DNA from: Bacilli bacterium
GTDB lineage: Bacteria > Bacillota_I > Bacilli_A > RF39 > UBA660
Length of the DNA: 22,553 bases
NCBI GenBank assembly: GCA_900758495.1
Contig: CAAERO010000012.1
Coordinates: forward strand, 1-22,553
Direction: 5' to 3'
Below, piece after piece: positions 13,121 through 19,762 of the stretch. Under the pieces are notes generated by a model. It saw nothing but the letters and a program-made list of their open reading frames with translations, was not told the origin of the DNA and did no database searches. The stretch's first letter is position 1. Each line of letters opens with the position of its first letter. The position numbers and the translations under genes were made by a program.

Positions 13121-14178
13121 TTTACACCTCTTTTCATCAATTTAATTGATATATGTGCTGATACAGGAATAGTTAAAACAATACCAATGCTACCAATTAA
13201 GAATCTGGTTAATTCTAATGTAAAATTACTTGAAATATAATTATACATTGAAAATCCATTGCGTAATGCTAACACAAAAATAGGAAGACCTGAACATAAA
13301 TAAGTAAAAAACAAAACGTTACTCATTGTACTCATTATATCTTTACCTATTTCTCTAGCAGATTTTTTCAAATTTTTGACAGATATATTATTGTCTTTTT
13401 GAATCAGTTCCGATATAGAAGCTGAAATTGTAATTGCTACATCCATAATTGCTCCTGTTGATCCGATTAATAGTTCTGGTAATATAATATCTTCAATAGG
13501 AACAGTTAAAAATGATAATTCATTGAAATTTATCCCTTTATAACCAGTAAAATTTATAATAATTACAATTGTAATAAGCATTACTAATGTTGATATAATT
13601 ACAGAAATGATTGCCGATAATGTTTTCTTGTTAAATCCACTTGCTAATATCAAAGAAATAATAGAAAAAATAATCATTTCTATTACACATAAAAATAATA
13701 AATTGATACCTTTAAAATATAAAGCTAAACCTATATAAAAAATTACTAAATTCAAAACAACACTTAATACAGATAACAGCCCTTTATAAGAACCAACTAT
13801 ATAAAGTAAATTTAAAAATATCACTATCATTAAAGTTAGATAGAAATCTCTTTTTAATTCAATATCACTCGCATTTAATATTATTTTGTCATTAACTTTG
13901 TATTTATCTGTAACAACAGATGAATAAGATTCATCATAAGAGATGGTTTTTTCTTTTCCTTTTTGCTTACCATTGGTTATTATACCAGTTATCTTTCGCG
14001 TATAGTATTTTTCTTCTAATCCTAATGAGTTTTGAGATGTTTCTTCACTAATTGTATCAATTTTTGTTATTTTAACAATTTGCTTGGAATATAAGAAATC
14101 ATCATTATAAACAAAAATTAAAATAATTATAGATATAAGAAATATAATAATAGAAATAAGTTTCTTTTTACTAGACAT
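13117..14178 (-). CDS. YibE/F-family membrane protein, first member
   Basis: A 353-residue integral membrane protein. One N-terminal membrane segment (about 7-24) is followed by an extracytoplasmic domain of about 85 residues, probably beta-rich, and then at least six more hydrophobic helices from residue 113 onward. The YibE/F signatures are LIGSTGAIMDVAITISASI (237-255) and REIGKDIMSTMSNVLFFTY (275-293). GGAGGTAG precedes the ATG. Its TGA overlaps the ATG of the second YibE/F gene, so the pair is translationally coupled; in related low-GC genomes the family often occurs as such a split pair. Transport has been suggested for the family but is not demonstrated here. Confidence 0.85.
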   Translation of the reverse strand: MSSKKKLISIIIFLISIIILIFVYNDDFLYSKQIVKITKIDTISEETSQNSLGLEEKYYTRKITGIITNGKQKGKEKTISYDESYSSVVTDKYKVNDKIILNASDIELKRDFYLTLMIVIFLNLLYIVGSYKGLLSVLSVVLNLVIFYIGLALYFKGINLLFLCVIEMIIFSIISLILASGFNKKTLSAIISVIISTLVMLITIVIIINFTGYKGINFNELSFLTVPIEDIILPELLIGSTGAIMDVAITISASISELIQKDNNISVKNLKKSAREIGKDIMSTMSNVLFFTYLCSGLPIFVLALRNGFSMYNYISSNFTLELTRFLIGSIGIVLTIPVSAHISIKLMKRGVK

Positions 14179-14225
14179 ACTACTACCTCCAAATCTATTA
14201 TATTAGTTTTTTCAAAAAATCATAT

Positions 14226-14237
14226 TCTAATATTAGA
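14226..14237. repeat. 12-bp perfect palindrome next to repeat copy 2
   Basis: TCTAATATTAGA is self-complementary. It lies between the divergently oriented YibE-like gene and the Mbeg1-like gene, three bases before the second direct-repeat copy. It could be an operator or a junction mark; nothing else supports either. Confidence 0.35.
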
Positions 14238-14240
14238 GTG

Positions 14241-14275
14241 GGCATAAAAACTTATACTTATTTTTTTCTTATCAT
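14241..14275 (+). repeat. Direct repeat, copy 2
   Basis: It shares GGCATAAAAACTTATACTT exactly with 11455-11473, followed by A instead of G, a seven-T run and ATCAT. It lies 11 bases upstream of the Mbeg1-like start codon and replaces any normal ribosome binding site region there. Confidence 0.75.
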
Positions 14276-14285
14276 ATATTACATT

Positions 14286-15338
14286 ATGAATATAATTGAT
14301 TATGTTAGTAAGAATAATCTTACAATGAAAGACTCACCACTTAATGAAGTAGATAGCTTAGTTTTATCACAACTTTCATATCTTTACTATGATAAAGTAA
14401 AATTACCTTGTAAGATAAGTGATTTAAATAATTACTTTTATGATTTATTAGGTACTGATAGGGATGATTTAAATAACTTAAATCTATTAGAAAAAGTTTG
14501 TTCCTCTAAAAGATTTTCTAATATAATAGTTAATTATTATGTAGAAAAAAATAATCTAGTAGAAAATAAACAATTTTCTGCTGTAACCTTTTTCTTAGAA
14601 ACAGGGGATATCTATATTGCTTATCGAGGAACAGATGGTACTGTCAATGGGTGGAAAGAAGATTTTAATATGGCGTATCTTTCACCAGTACCAGCCCAAG
14701 AAGAAGCTTTAAAGTACTTAGATGAAATATTAACTTTAACCAACAGTTATTGTTATATAGGTGGACATTCAAAGGGAGGTAACTTAGCTTTTTATGCTGC
14801 TGTTTATTCATTAAATAAAAGAAAAATAAAAAAAGTTTTCTCACATGATGGACCAGGATTTAAAGAAGAAATAGTTAAAAGTGTTGAATATCAGCAAATA
14901 AAACCATTACTGTTAAAAACAATACCAGAAAGCTCTATTATTGGCCTTCTTCTTTATAATAATGAAAATTATACAATCGTAAAAAGTAGTGAAACTGGTA
15001 TACTACAACATGATCCATTTTCTTGGCTGGTAGAAAATAATAGTTTTGTTCATTTACCAAACCTAACTAAAAAAGCAATTTATACTGACAAAGTATTAAA
15101 AGATACCCTTAATAATTTAACAGAAGAAGAAAAAAAAGAATTTATTGAAGCCTTATTTACTATCTTTACTAAAGCTGATATTAAAACATTAAGGGATTTA
15201 TCAAAAAATTGGTATAAAAAGATTCCACCAATCTTAAAATCGATGGAATCCTTAGACGATAAAATGAAACTTTGTTTATGGGAGACAATTAAGATGTTAG
15301 TTGTATTCAGCATTAAAAACTTAACAGAGTTACTTTGA
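14286..15338 (+). CDS. Mbeg1-like (DUF2974) alpha/beta hydrolase
   Basis: A 350-residue lipase-like protein. IYIAYRGTDGTVNGWKEDF near residues 117-135 and the nucleophile elbow GHSKGG with Ser162 (160-165) are the hallmark of the Mbeg1-like family and of class 3 lipase folds. The substrate is unknown, and no signal peptide is seen, so it acts in the cytoplasm. The start at 14286 (MNIIDYVSKN) is preferred because family members begin this way; the upstream in-frame extension would run through the repeated sequence. There is no visible ribosome binding site, which is unusual in this window. Its last bases overlap the convergent kinase-like gene if that gene is read through its internal TGA. Confidence 0.85.
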   Translation: MNIIDYVSKNNLTMKDSPLNEVDSLVLSQLSYLYYDKVKLPCKISDLNNYFYDLLGTDRDDLNNLNLLEKVCSSKRFSNIIVNYYVEKNNLVENKQFSAVTFFLETGDIYIAYRGTDGTVNGWKEDFNMAYLSPVPAQEEALKYLDEILTLTNSYCYIGGHSKGGNLAFYAAVYSLNKRKIKKVFSHDGPGFKEEIVKSVEYQQIKPLLLKTIPESSIIGLLLYNNENYTIVKSSETGILQHDPFSWLVENNSFVHLPNLTKKAIYTDKVLKDTLNNLTEEEKKEFIEALFTIFTKADIKTLRDLSKNWYKKIPPILKSMESLDDKMKLCLWETIKMLVVFSIKNLTELL

Positions 15339-15509
15339 AAAAATATCGTGGAAATAAGGTACTTCTTTAATAGTTTTATTTTTCTTCTTCAAGACTTTAA
15401 AATCATATCTTGAACGATTAAGAAATGGAATCTCATCAGTTTTTCTTTCAAACTCATCTTCTTTAATATCATCAAAACTTTTCCCAAAGACAGTCTGATA
15501 AAATGCTCA
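15330..15509 (-). pseudogene. In-frame 3' continuation of the kinase gene after TGA
   Basis: After the TGA at 15509-15507 the same frame stays open for 58 more codons to TAA at 15332-15330. It reads AFYQTVFGKSFDDIKEDEF and onward with normal protein composition and no further stop. The gene was probably 246 codons before a single nonsense change. This explains the otherwise empty stretch between 15338 and 15507. Confidence 0.65.
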
Positions 15510-16070
15510 AAGGAATGCTAATCTATCATAATTCTGTTTTCCTTTATATACAACATCTCTTAATTTTAAGTATTCATACAAGGGAAAAGGAATAGCCATT
15601 GGTTCAATTCTTTTAATTCCAGCACCGTCAATATCGATAAATGAAAAGTCATCTTTTGTTTCATCAACAATAATATTATTGTAATTAATATCTCCTAAAA
15701 TAATCTTTTTGTTTGAAAGATGAATTCTTTCTAATTCTTCAGAAATATCAATTAACTTATCTTTAAGTTCACTTATAGAATGATTCTGTTCAAATCTACT
15801 TAGGGTAATACCTTTTTTTAATTCCATAGTACATCCACAGAAAAAACCATTATTTATAATCTTTTCTAACGGTTGAGCTATTTTTAAATTAGTAACTTTA
15901 CTAATTTCATCAACATGCAGTTCTCTTATGATTAAATCGTACATATTAAAATTTTGATAAAGTTTATACACTTTTTTATTATCGTGATATATAACACTTT
16001 CTTGCGCTTCAGTATCCTTAAATTTTTTTAAAGTTTCAAAATTTATGCTAGTAAGTTCAATTTCTTTCAC
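15507..16070 (-). CDS. Kinase-like protein, cut short by an in-frame TGA
   Basis: A protein-kinase-like or aminoglycoside-phosphotransferase-like protein; 187 residues are encoded before TGA. It begins with GTG at 16070, with AAGGGG upstream. Kinase features are VYKLY with Lys36 as the likely ATP-binding lysine, Glu50 in a helix C-like segment, the catalytic loop ILGDINYNNIIVD with Asp127 and Asn132, and FIDIDGAG with Asp146 and Asp148 in place of DFG. The catalytic core is complete before the stop; the lost part would be the C-terminal lobe helices. TGA is a true stop elsewhere (der, the first YibE/F gene), so recoding to Trp is unlikely. The phosphorylated target is unknown. Confidence 0.7.
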   Translation of the reverse strand: MKEIELTSINFETLKKFKDTEAQESVIYHDNKKVYKLYQNFNMYDLIIRELHVDEISKVTNLKIAQPLEKIINNGFFCGCTMELKKGITLSRFEQNHSISELKDKLIDISEELERIHLSNKKIILGDINYNNIIVDETKDDFSFIDIDGAGIKRIEPMAIPFPLYEYLKLRDVVYKGKQNYDRLAFL

Positions 16071-16094
16071 AATACCAACCCCTTATTTGGCCAT

Positions 16095-16103
16095 ATTATA
16101 TCA
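16095..16103 (-). promoter_or_regulatory. Extended -10 promoter of the kinase-like gene
   Basis: On the minus strand TGATATAAT combines an extended -10 TGn with a perfect TATAAT, about 25 bases before the GTG start. The -35 region is only T-rich. Confidence 0.5.
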
Positions 16104-16110
16104 CATTTAT

Positions 16111-16173
16111 GAAAAAAAAGAAAGATAAAGTTAACTAGAACATTTTATCAACGTTTTCAGGAACTTTATCTTT
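16111..16173 (-). terminator. Long-stem terminator at the end of spoVIF
   Basis: Twelve-base perfect arms at 16162-16173 and 16121-16132 are separated by 29 bases. On the minus strand the first arm and most of the loop are coding sequence, the loop includes the stop codon, and the second arm is followed by a run of eight U residues. A smaller hairpin can form within the loop. Confidence 0.65.
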
Positions 16174-16374
16174 TATAATAGTATTAATAATTTTTTCTTT
16201 TTTTTCTTTTGAAATATTCTTTCCAGTCATTGCTGCTATTTCATCAACAACTTCCCCTAAAGTTTTCTCATCTTTCATATTACCATCTTGCAATTTATTA
16301 GCAAGTGACAAAATTGTGTCTTTACTAACATTAGTTTTTTTCTCTACTCGTTTAAAAAAACTATCTCCAAACAT
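16135..16374 (-). CDS. spoVIF: Stage VI sporulation protein F-like (SpoVIF)
   Basis: A 79-residue soluble protein matching the small SpoVIF family: FFKRVEKKTNVSKDTILSLA at 6-25, NMKDEKTLGEVVDEIA at 32-47, then SKEKKEKIINTIIKDKVPEN near the end. In B. subtilis SpoVIF (YjcC) acts in the mother cell in late coat assembly and spore resistance. The length is typical. AGGAGG lies 9-14 bases upstream of the ATG. It follows the SHOCT-like gene by 46 bases, where a sporulation-type promoter is possible. Confidence 0.8.
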   Translation of the reverse strand: MFGDSFFKRVEKKTNVSKDTILSLANKLQDGNMKDEKTLGEVVDEIAAMTGKNISKEKKEKIINTIIKDKVPENVDKMF

Positions 16375-16393
16375 TTATAGAACCTCCTAGTTC

Positions 16394-16420
16394 ATTATAT
16401 GAAAATAAAAGGATTAGGTT
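16394..16420 (-). promoter_or_regulatory. Possible mother-cell (sigma-K/sigma-E) promoter of spoVIF
   Basis: On the minus strand AACC (16420-16417), 15 bases, CATATAAT (16401-16394) resembles the sigma-K pattern of an AC-containing -35 and CATAnnnT. The match is short and could be chance. Confidence 0.3.
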
Positions 16421-16669
16421 CTATCTATTTCTAGTAATCTTCCTTACTTGATTATTAAATTCTTCCATAGAAATTAAACCTTTATCAAGTCTATCTTGTA
16501 GCATAGCGAGCGACTTTTCGTGCATCATTTTGCTATCTAATGGATTAGCATAACGGTAACTAGCTAAATTGTTAGTAAAAATATTTTTCTTTTCCTCCTT
16601 ATGTAAGTTAGAAAAATTTGTTTTTTCAAATCTTTTATTATTAAAAGAGCTATTTCCACCGATTATCAT
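16421..16669 (-). CDS. Small unknown protein with SHOCT-like C-terminus
   Basis: An 82-residue protein. The N-terminal half is polar and unrecognised; the C-terminal LAMLQDRLDKGLISMEEFNNQVRKI (about 54-78) resembles SHOCT segments, short helical tails found at the ends of many bacterial proteins. Its ATG overlaps the der stop as ATGA, so it is translated by coupling with der. No membrane segment is present. Function unknown. Confidence 0.65.
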   Translation of the reverse strand: MIIGGNSSFNNKRFEKTNFSNLHKEEKKNIFTNNLASYRYANPLDSKMMHEKSLAMLQDRLDKGLISMEEFNNQVRKITRNR

Positions 16670-17976
16670 AAGTCATCTCCACTTCTGTTTTTGAATTGTA
16701 AAATGATAGGTGTACCTTCTAAATCAAAGTTTTCTCTTAATTGATTTTCTAAATACCTCTCATAAGAAAAATGTACAAGACCTTTATTATTAACTCTAAA
16801 AGTGAACTTTGGTGGCTTAGTACCAGTTTGACTAACAAAATAAATTTTTAATCTTTTAGCTTTATAACTAGGTGCAGGATTTCTATCATATGCATCTCTG
16901 ATAACATCATTTAGTATACTAGTTTTAACTTCGCGATTAATATTTTCTTTAACTTTTAATACTTCAGGCATCAAAGTGGAAATTCTTTTTTTGGTAAGAG
17001 CTGATAAGAAAACGATTGGTGCATAAGTAATGAATTGAAATTCACTTCTAACTATTTTTTTATAATCATTGATATTTCCATCCTTTACAGTATCCCACTT
17101 ATTAACAACAATAATTATTCCTTTTCCTTTTTCTAAAGCATAAGAGGCAATGTGCTTATCGTGCTCTTTAATTCCTTCTTCAGCATTAATAACCAAAAGA
17201 CATAAATCACTTCTATCGATAGCTCGCATACTTCTAACAAGACTATATTTTTCAATACTTTCAAACACTTTACCTTTTTTACGCATACCAGCAGTATCAA
17301 TCAAAACATATTCTTCTCCATGATATTTTAAAACTGTATCAATAGAATCTCTTGTAGTACCAGCTACATTAGAAACTACTACACGTTCTTCATTTAATAA
17401 GGCGTTGATTAAACTACTTTTACCAACATTTGGTCTACCTATGACACAGAATTTTAGTCGTTCATCAGGGATTTCTTCCTCTTCAACAATATCTTTTGTA
17501 ATTTCATCAAGTAATTCATAATAACCAGTATTATGAATGGCACTAATAGGCAAATAAGTATCAAATCCCAACTCATAGAAATCATAGAGATTCTCCTTTG
17601 CTTCCTTAGTATCAATTTTATTAATAGCCACAATGACTTTTTTACCACTTCTTCTTAAAATATCTCTAATAATCAAGTCATCTTTAGTAAGACCAAGTTT
17701 TCCATCAACTACAAATAAAATAATTGAAGCTTCACTAATAGCAAATTCTGCTTGAATTCTTATTTCTTTTTGAAAGTTTTCTTTTTCATCTTCAATACCA
17801 CCAGTATCTATTATTGTAAAGTTCTTATTATTCCAATTAACATCTTGATAAAGTCGATCTCTAGTCACACCTGCCACATCTTCAATAATAGCAATTTTTC
17901 CTCCAGCAATTTTATTAAATAAAGTACTTTTCCCAACATTAGGATGTCCAATGATTGCTACAATATTTTTCTTCAT
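16666..17976 (-). CDS. der: Ribosome-associated GTPase Der (EngA)
   Basis: An essential double GTPase for 50S subunit maturation. The product is 436 residues, the length I recall for B. subtilis EngA. Domain 1 has GHPNVGKST (10-18), DTGG (57-60) and NKID (119-122). Domain 2 has GRPNVGKSS (180-188), DTAG (227-230) and NKWD; a C-terminal KH-like domain follows. The start at 17976 is chosen because AGAGGTGG lies upstream and the family begins at MKKNIVAIIGHPN; upstream in-frame codons lack support. It leads a transcript with the SHOCT-like gene, and possibly spoVIF, from a promoter at 18005-18033. It ends with TGA, which shows the standard code. Confidence 0.97.
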   Translation of the reverse strand: MKKNIVAIIGHPNVGKSTLFNKIAGGKIAIIEDVAGVTRDRLYQDVNWNNKNFTIIDTGGIEDEKENFQKEIRIQAEFAISEASIILFVVDGKLGLTKDDLIIRDILRRSGKKVIVAINKIDTKEAKENLYDFYELGFDTYLPISAIHNTGYYELLDEITKDIVEEEEIPDERLKFCVIGRPNVGKSSLINALLNEERVVVSNVAGTTRDSIDTVLKYHGEEYVLIDTAGMRKKGKVFESIEKYSLVRSMRAIDRSDLCLLVINAEEGIKEHDKHIASYALEKGKGIIIVVNKWDTVKDGNINDYKKIVRSEFQFITYAPIVFLSALTKKRISTLMPEVLKVKENINREVKTSILNDVIRDAYDRNPAPSYKAKRLKIYFVSQTGTKPPKFTFRVNNKGLVHFSYERYLENQLRENFDLEGTPIILQFKNRSGDDL

Positions 17977-18004
17977 ATATGTCCACCTCTTTTTCATATA
18001 ACCT

Positions 18005-18033
18005 ATTTTAATTCGAAATGATGTTAAAATCAA
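18005..18033 (-). promoter_or_regulatory. Sigma-A promoter of der
   Basis: On the minus strand TTGATT (18033-18028), 17 bases, TAAAAT (18010-18005), placed immediately after the terminator of the upstream regulator gene. Confidence 0.55.
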
Positions 18034-18034
18034 T

Positions 18035-18057
18035 AAAAAAAGACATTAGCTGTCCTT
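18035..18057 (-). terminator. Terminator of the Xre-type regulator gene
   Basis: On the minus strand AAGGACA/TGTCTTT arms (one G-U pair) with a five-base loop containing the stop codon TAA, followed by a U run (A at 18035-18041). Confidence 0.7.
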
Positions 18058-18291
18058 TCTAAATTCTACAATGTCAGAAACGTTACAATTTAAATAATTG
18101 CAAAGTCTTGCTAAAACGTAAATGTCAATTCTAACAATTTCTCCAGTTGTTAATCTCTTAATAACTTTAAAGTCAGTACCAGTATCGTTAATTAATTTAC
18201 TTTTAGATATACCTTTATCAATTAATAATTGTTCTAATTTAAAGATGTAAGTTCCACCTTCAACTTCTATTTTTATATGTTTCTTTTCCAT
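18046..18291 (-). CDS. Small Xre/Cro-type DNA-binding regulator
   Basis: An 81-residue helix-turn-helix protein. The HTH core is LEQLLIDKGISKSKLINDTG, then VIKRLTTGEIVRIDIYVLARLCNYL, ending CNVSDIVEF, the pattern of small Cro/C1-like (HTH_26-like) repressors. The first 15 residues, MEKKHIKIEVEGGTY, are an unusual N-terminal beta-like extension. It is transcribed divergently from the LiaF-like operon, with two palindromes between them that it could bind. The ribosome binding site is weak. It is monocistronic with its own terminator. Confidence 0.85.
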   Translation of the reverse strand: MEKKHIKIEVEGGTYIFKLEQLLIDKGISKSKLINDTGTDFKVIKRLTTGEIVRIDIYVLARLCNYLNCNVSDIVEFRKDS

Positions 18292-18329
18292 CTTGAATAC
18301 ACTCGCCCTCTCGTATTAATTTTAACAAG

Positions 18330-18360
18330 CAACTAGTTGATTGACTAGTGGTTATATAAC
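18330..18360. promoter_or_regulatory. Paired palindromes between the Xre-type regulator and LiaF-like gene
   Basis: CAACTAGTTG (18330-18339) and GTTATATAAC (18351-18360) are perfect 10-base palindromes whose starts are 21 bases apart, two helical turns. A second ACTAGT at 18344-18349 lies between them. Such spacing suits cooperative binding by a small dimeric repressor, plausibly the adjacent gene product. Confidence 0.45.
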
Positions 18361-18413
18361 TATCTTGAAAAAAAAGAGGATATTTATACATTTAATTTTA
18401 ATTAATTTTATTA

Positions 18414-18419
18414 TATAAT
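18414..18419 (+). promoter_or_regulatory. -10 element of the LiaF-like/DUF975 operon
   Basis: TATAAT lies 20 bases before the start at 18439. The -35 region (TTTAAT at 18391-18396, 17-base spacing) is weak, suggesting activator dependence or low basal expression. Confidence 0.4.
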
Positions 18420-18438
18420 AAAGCAAAGGAGGAAAAAA

Positions 18439-19089
18439 ATGATAGTAGGAGTTATTATTTTATTAATAGGAATATTTTGTTTGATTGGAATTTTTAATCC
18501 AAGTTTTCAACTAGACTTTGGAATTGTTTGGCCTTTAGTTCTAATAGCAATTTCCATCTACTATATAATAAAGGAAGAAAAGCTTGATTTTACAAAATTA
18601 TTAATGTTATTCATCGGTTTATGGTTTTTATTAGAAAATACTAATCTTATAAATTCACCTTATGATAAAGCCTTTTGGCCATTGATTTTAATTATTACTG
18701 GCGGTTATATTATTTTTGGTAGCTTAAATCATGATATTAAAACACCTAAACAAAAATATAGTAAAAATTCTAAAAATTATTTTGGAATTTTTAGTGAAGT
18801 TGAAGATAAAATTAAAACTAAAAATTTCAAAGGTGCTGATGTTTACTGCATTTTTGGAGGAGCAGAACTAGACTTGAGAGAATTAGAACTAAAAGATAAT
18901 GCTGTTCTTAATGTATATTGCATTTTTGGAGGAGCAACTATCAAGGTGTCTGATAATTATAATGTTGTTTGTAATTCTACTGCAATTTTAGGAGGAAACG
19001 AAAATAAAGCTGCTATAGAAAATAATGAAGATAGAAATAATCTAATTATTAATTGCATTTCATTTTGTGGTGGAACGGAGATTAAGTAA
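18439..19089 (+). CDS. LiaF-like membrane protein
   Basis: A 216-residue protein with four hydrophobic helices (about 1-19, 28-44, 53-66, 77-95) and a cytoplasmic C-terminal domain. That domain carries glycine repeats VYCIFGGA at 135-142 and 159-166, then AILGG and ISFCGG. This layout matches LiaF/DUF5668-type proteins; LiaF in B. subtilis holds the LiaRS cell-envelope stress system off. No liaR or liaS gene is present here, so its partner is unknown. AAAGGAGG precedes the ATG. It is followed two bases later by the DUF975 gene, so they form an operon. Confidence 0.75.
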   Translation: MIVGVIILLIGIFCLIGIFNPSFQLDFGIVWPLVLIAISIYYIIKEEKLDFTKLLMLFIGLWFLLENTNLINSPYDKAFWPLILIITGGYIIFGSLNHDIKTPKQKYSKNSKNYFGIFSEVEDKIKTKNFKGADVYCIFGGAELDLRELELKDNAVLNVYCIFGGATIKVSDNYNVVCNSTAILGGNENKAAIENNEDRNNLIINCISFCGGTEIK

Positions 19090-19091
19090 TT

Positions 19092-19703
19092 ATGAATAGA
19101 ATAGAAATAAAAGAGGAAGCAAAGCAATTAACTGCTAGATATTTTTCTCAATTTTGGAAGAGTTTTCTAATAATTTTTGCCTCTACCTTAGTATTAACTG
19201 CACTATTAGGAATCTTCTTTGGTGGTTCTTTTGCCTTTATTATTCAAATCTTACTTTTGCCTCTTTATATAGGTTATACAGGTTATATCTTAAAATTAGT
19301 TAGAGGTGAAGAAGCAGTTATTGCTGATATTTTTCAAAGCTATAAGAATATTGGTTTAATTCTTTTAACAGCTGTTATAAGTTATGTTACAGTAGTGTGT
19401 GGTTATCTCTTATTAATAATACCAGGAATAATCTTAACTTATAGTTATGTGATGATTGGCTATTTATTAGCAGATATAAATGATAACAATGTGACTAACG
19501 CTAATCGTATATTAAGAAAAAGCCAAGAGATGATGAATGGCTATAAATTTGATTATTTTATTTTTCAATTAAGTTTTATTGGTTGGCAAATTTTATGTGC
19601 TATAACCTTTGGAATTGCCTATATTTATGTAATACCATATTTCACTTTTGCTAATATTGTTTATTATGAAAAATTGAAAGAACTAAGAAGAATTTCTAAT
19701 TAA
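19092..19703 (+). CDS. DUF975-family integral membrane protein
   Basis: A 203-residue membrane protein with about five hydrophobic helices (about 23-48, 50-66, 87-118, 120-128 and 157-190). DUF975 hallmarks are the Pro-Gly helix break IIPGIILTYSYVMIGYLLAD (109-128), the segment ILRKSQEMMNGYKFDYF (140-156) and LSFIGWQILCAITFGIAYIYV (160-180) before PYF. The family's function is unknown. It starts two bases after the LiaF-like stop, with GGAG just upstream inside that gene. Confidence 0.8.
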   Translation: MNRIEIKEEAKQLTARYFSQFWKSFLIIFASTLVLTALLGIFFGGSFAFIIQILLLPLYIGYTGYILKLVRGEEAVIADIFQSYKNIGLILLTAVISYVTVVCGYLLLIIPGIILTYSYVMIGYLLADINDNNVTNANRILRKSQEMMNGYKFDYFIFQLSFIGWQILCAITFGIAYIYVIPYFTFANIVYYEKLKELRRISN

Positions 19704-19735
19704 AGAAGTTTTTCTTTTTTTTCTAATTATGATAG

Positions 19736-19741
19736 TATAAT
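19736..19741 (+). promoter_or_regulatory. -10 element upstream of gpsA
   Basis: A perfect TATAAT 21 bases before the gpsA start. The -35 zone is only T-rich. Confidence 0.4.
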
Positions 19742-19762
19742 AAGAGTGAATAGGAGGAAAAT

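Noticed and set aside
15507..15509. TGA read as tryptophan (mycoplasma-type code)
   Set aside because: TGA ends der at its normal C-terminus and also ends the first YibE/F gene and the Mbeg1-like gene, while all tryptophans in intact genes are TGG. One broken kinase gene does not support recoding.
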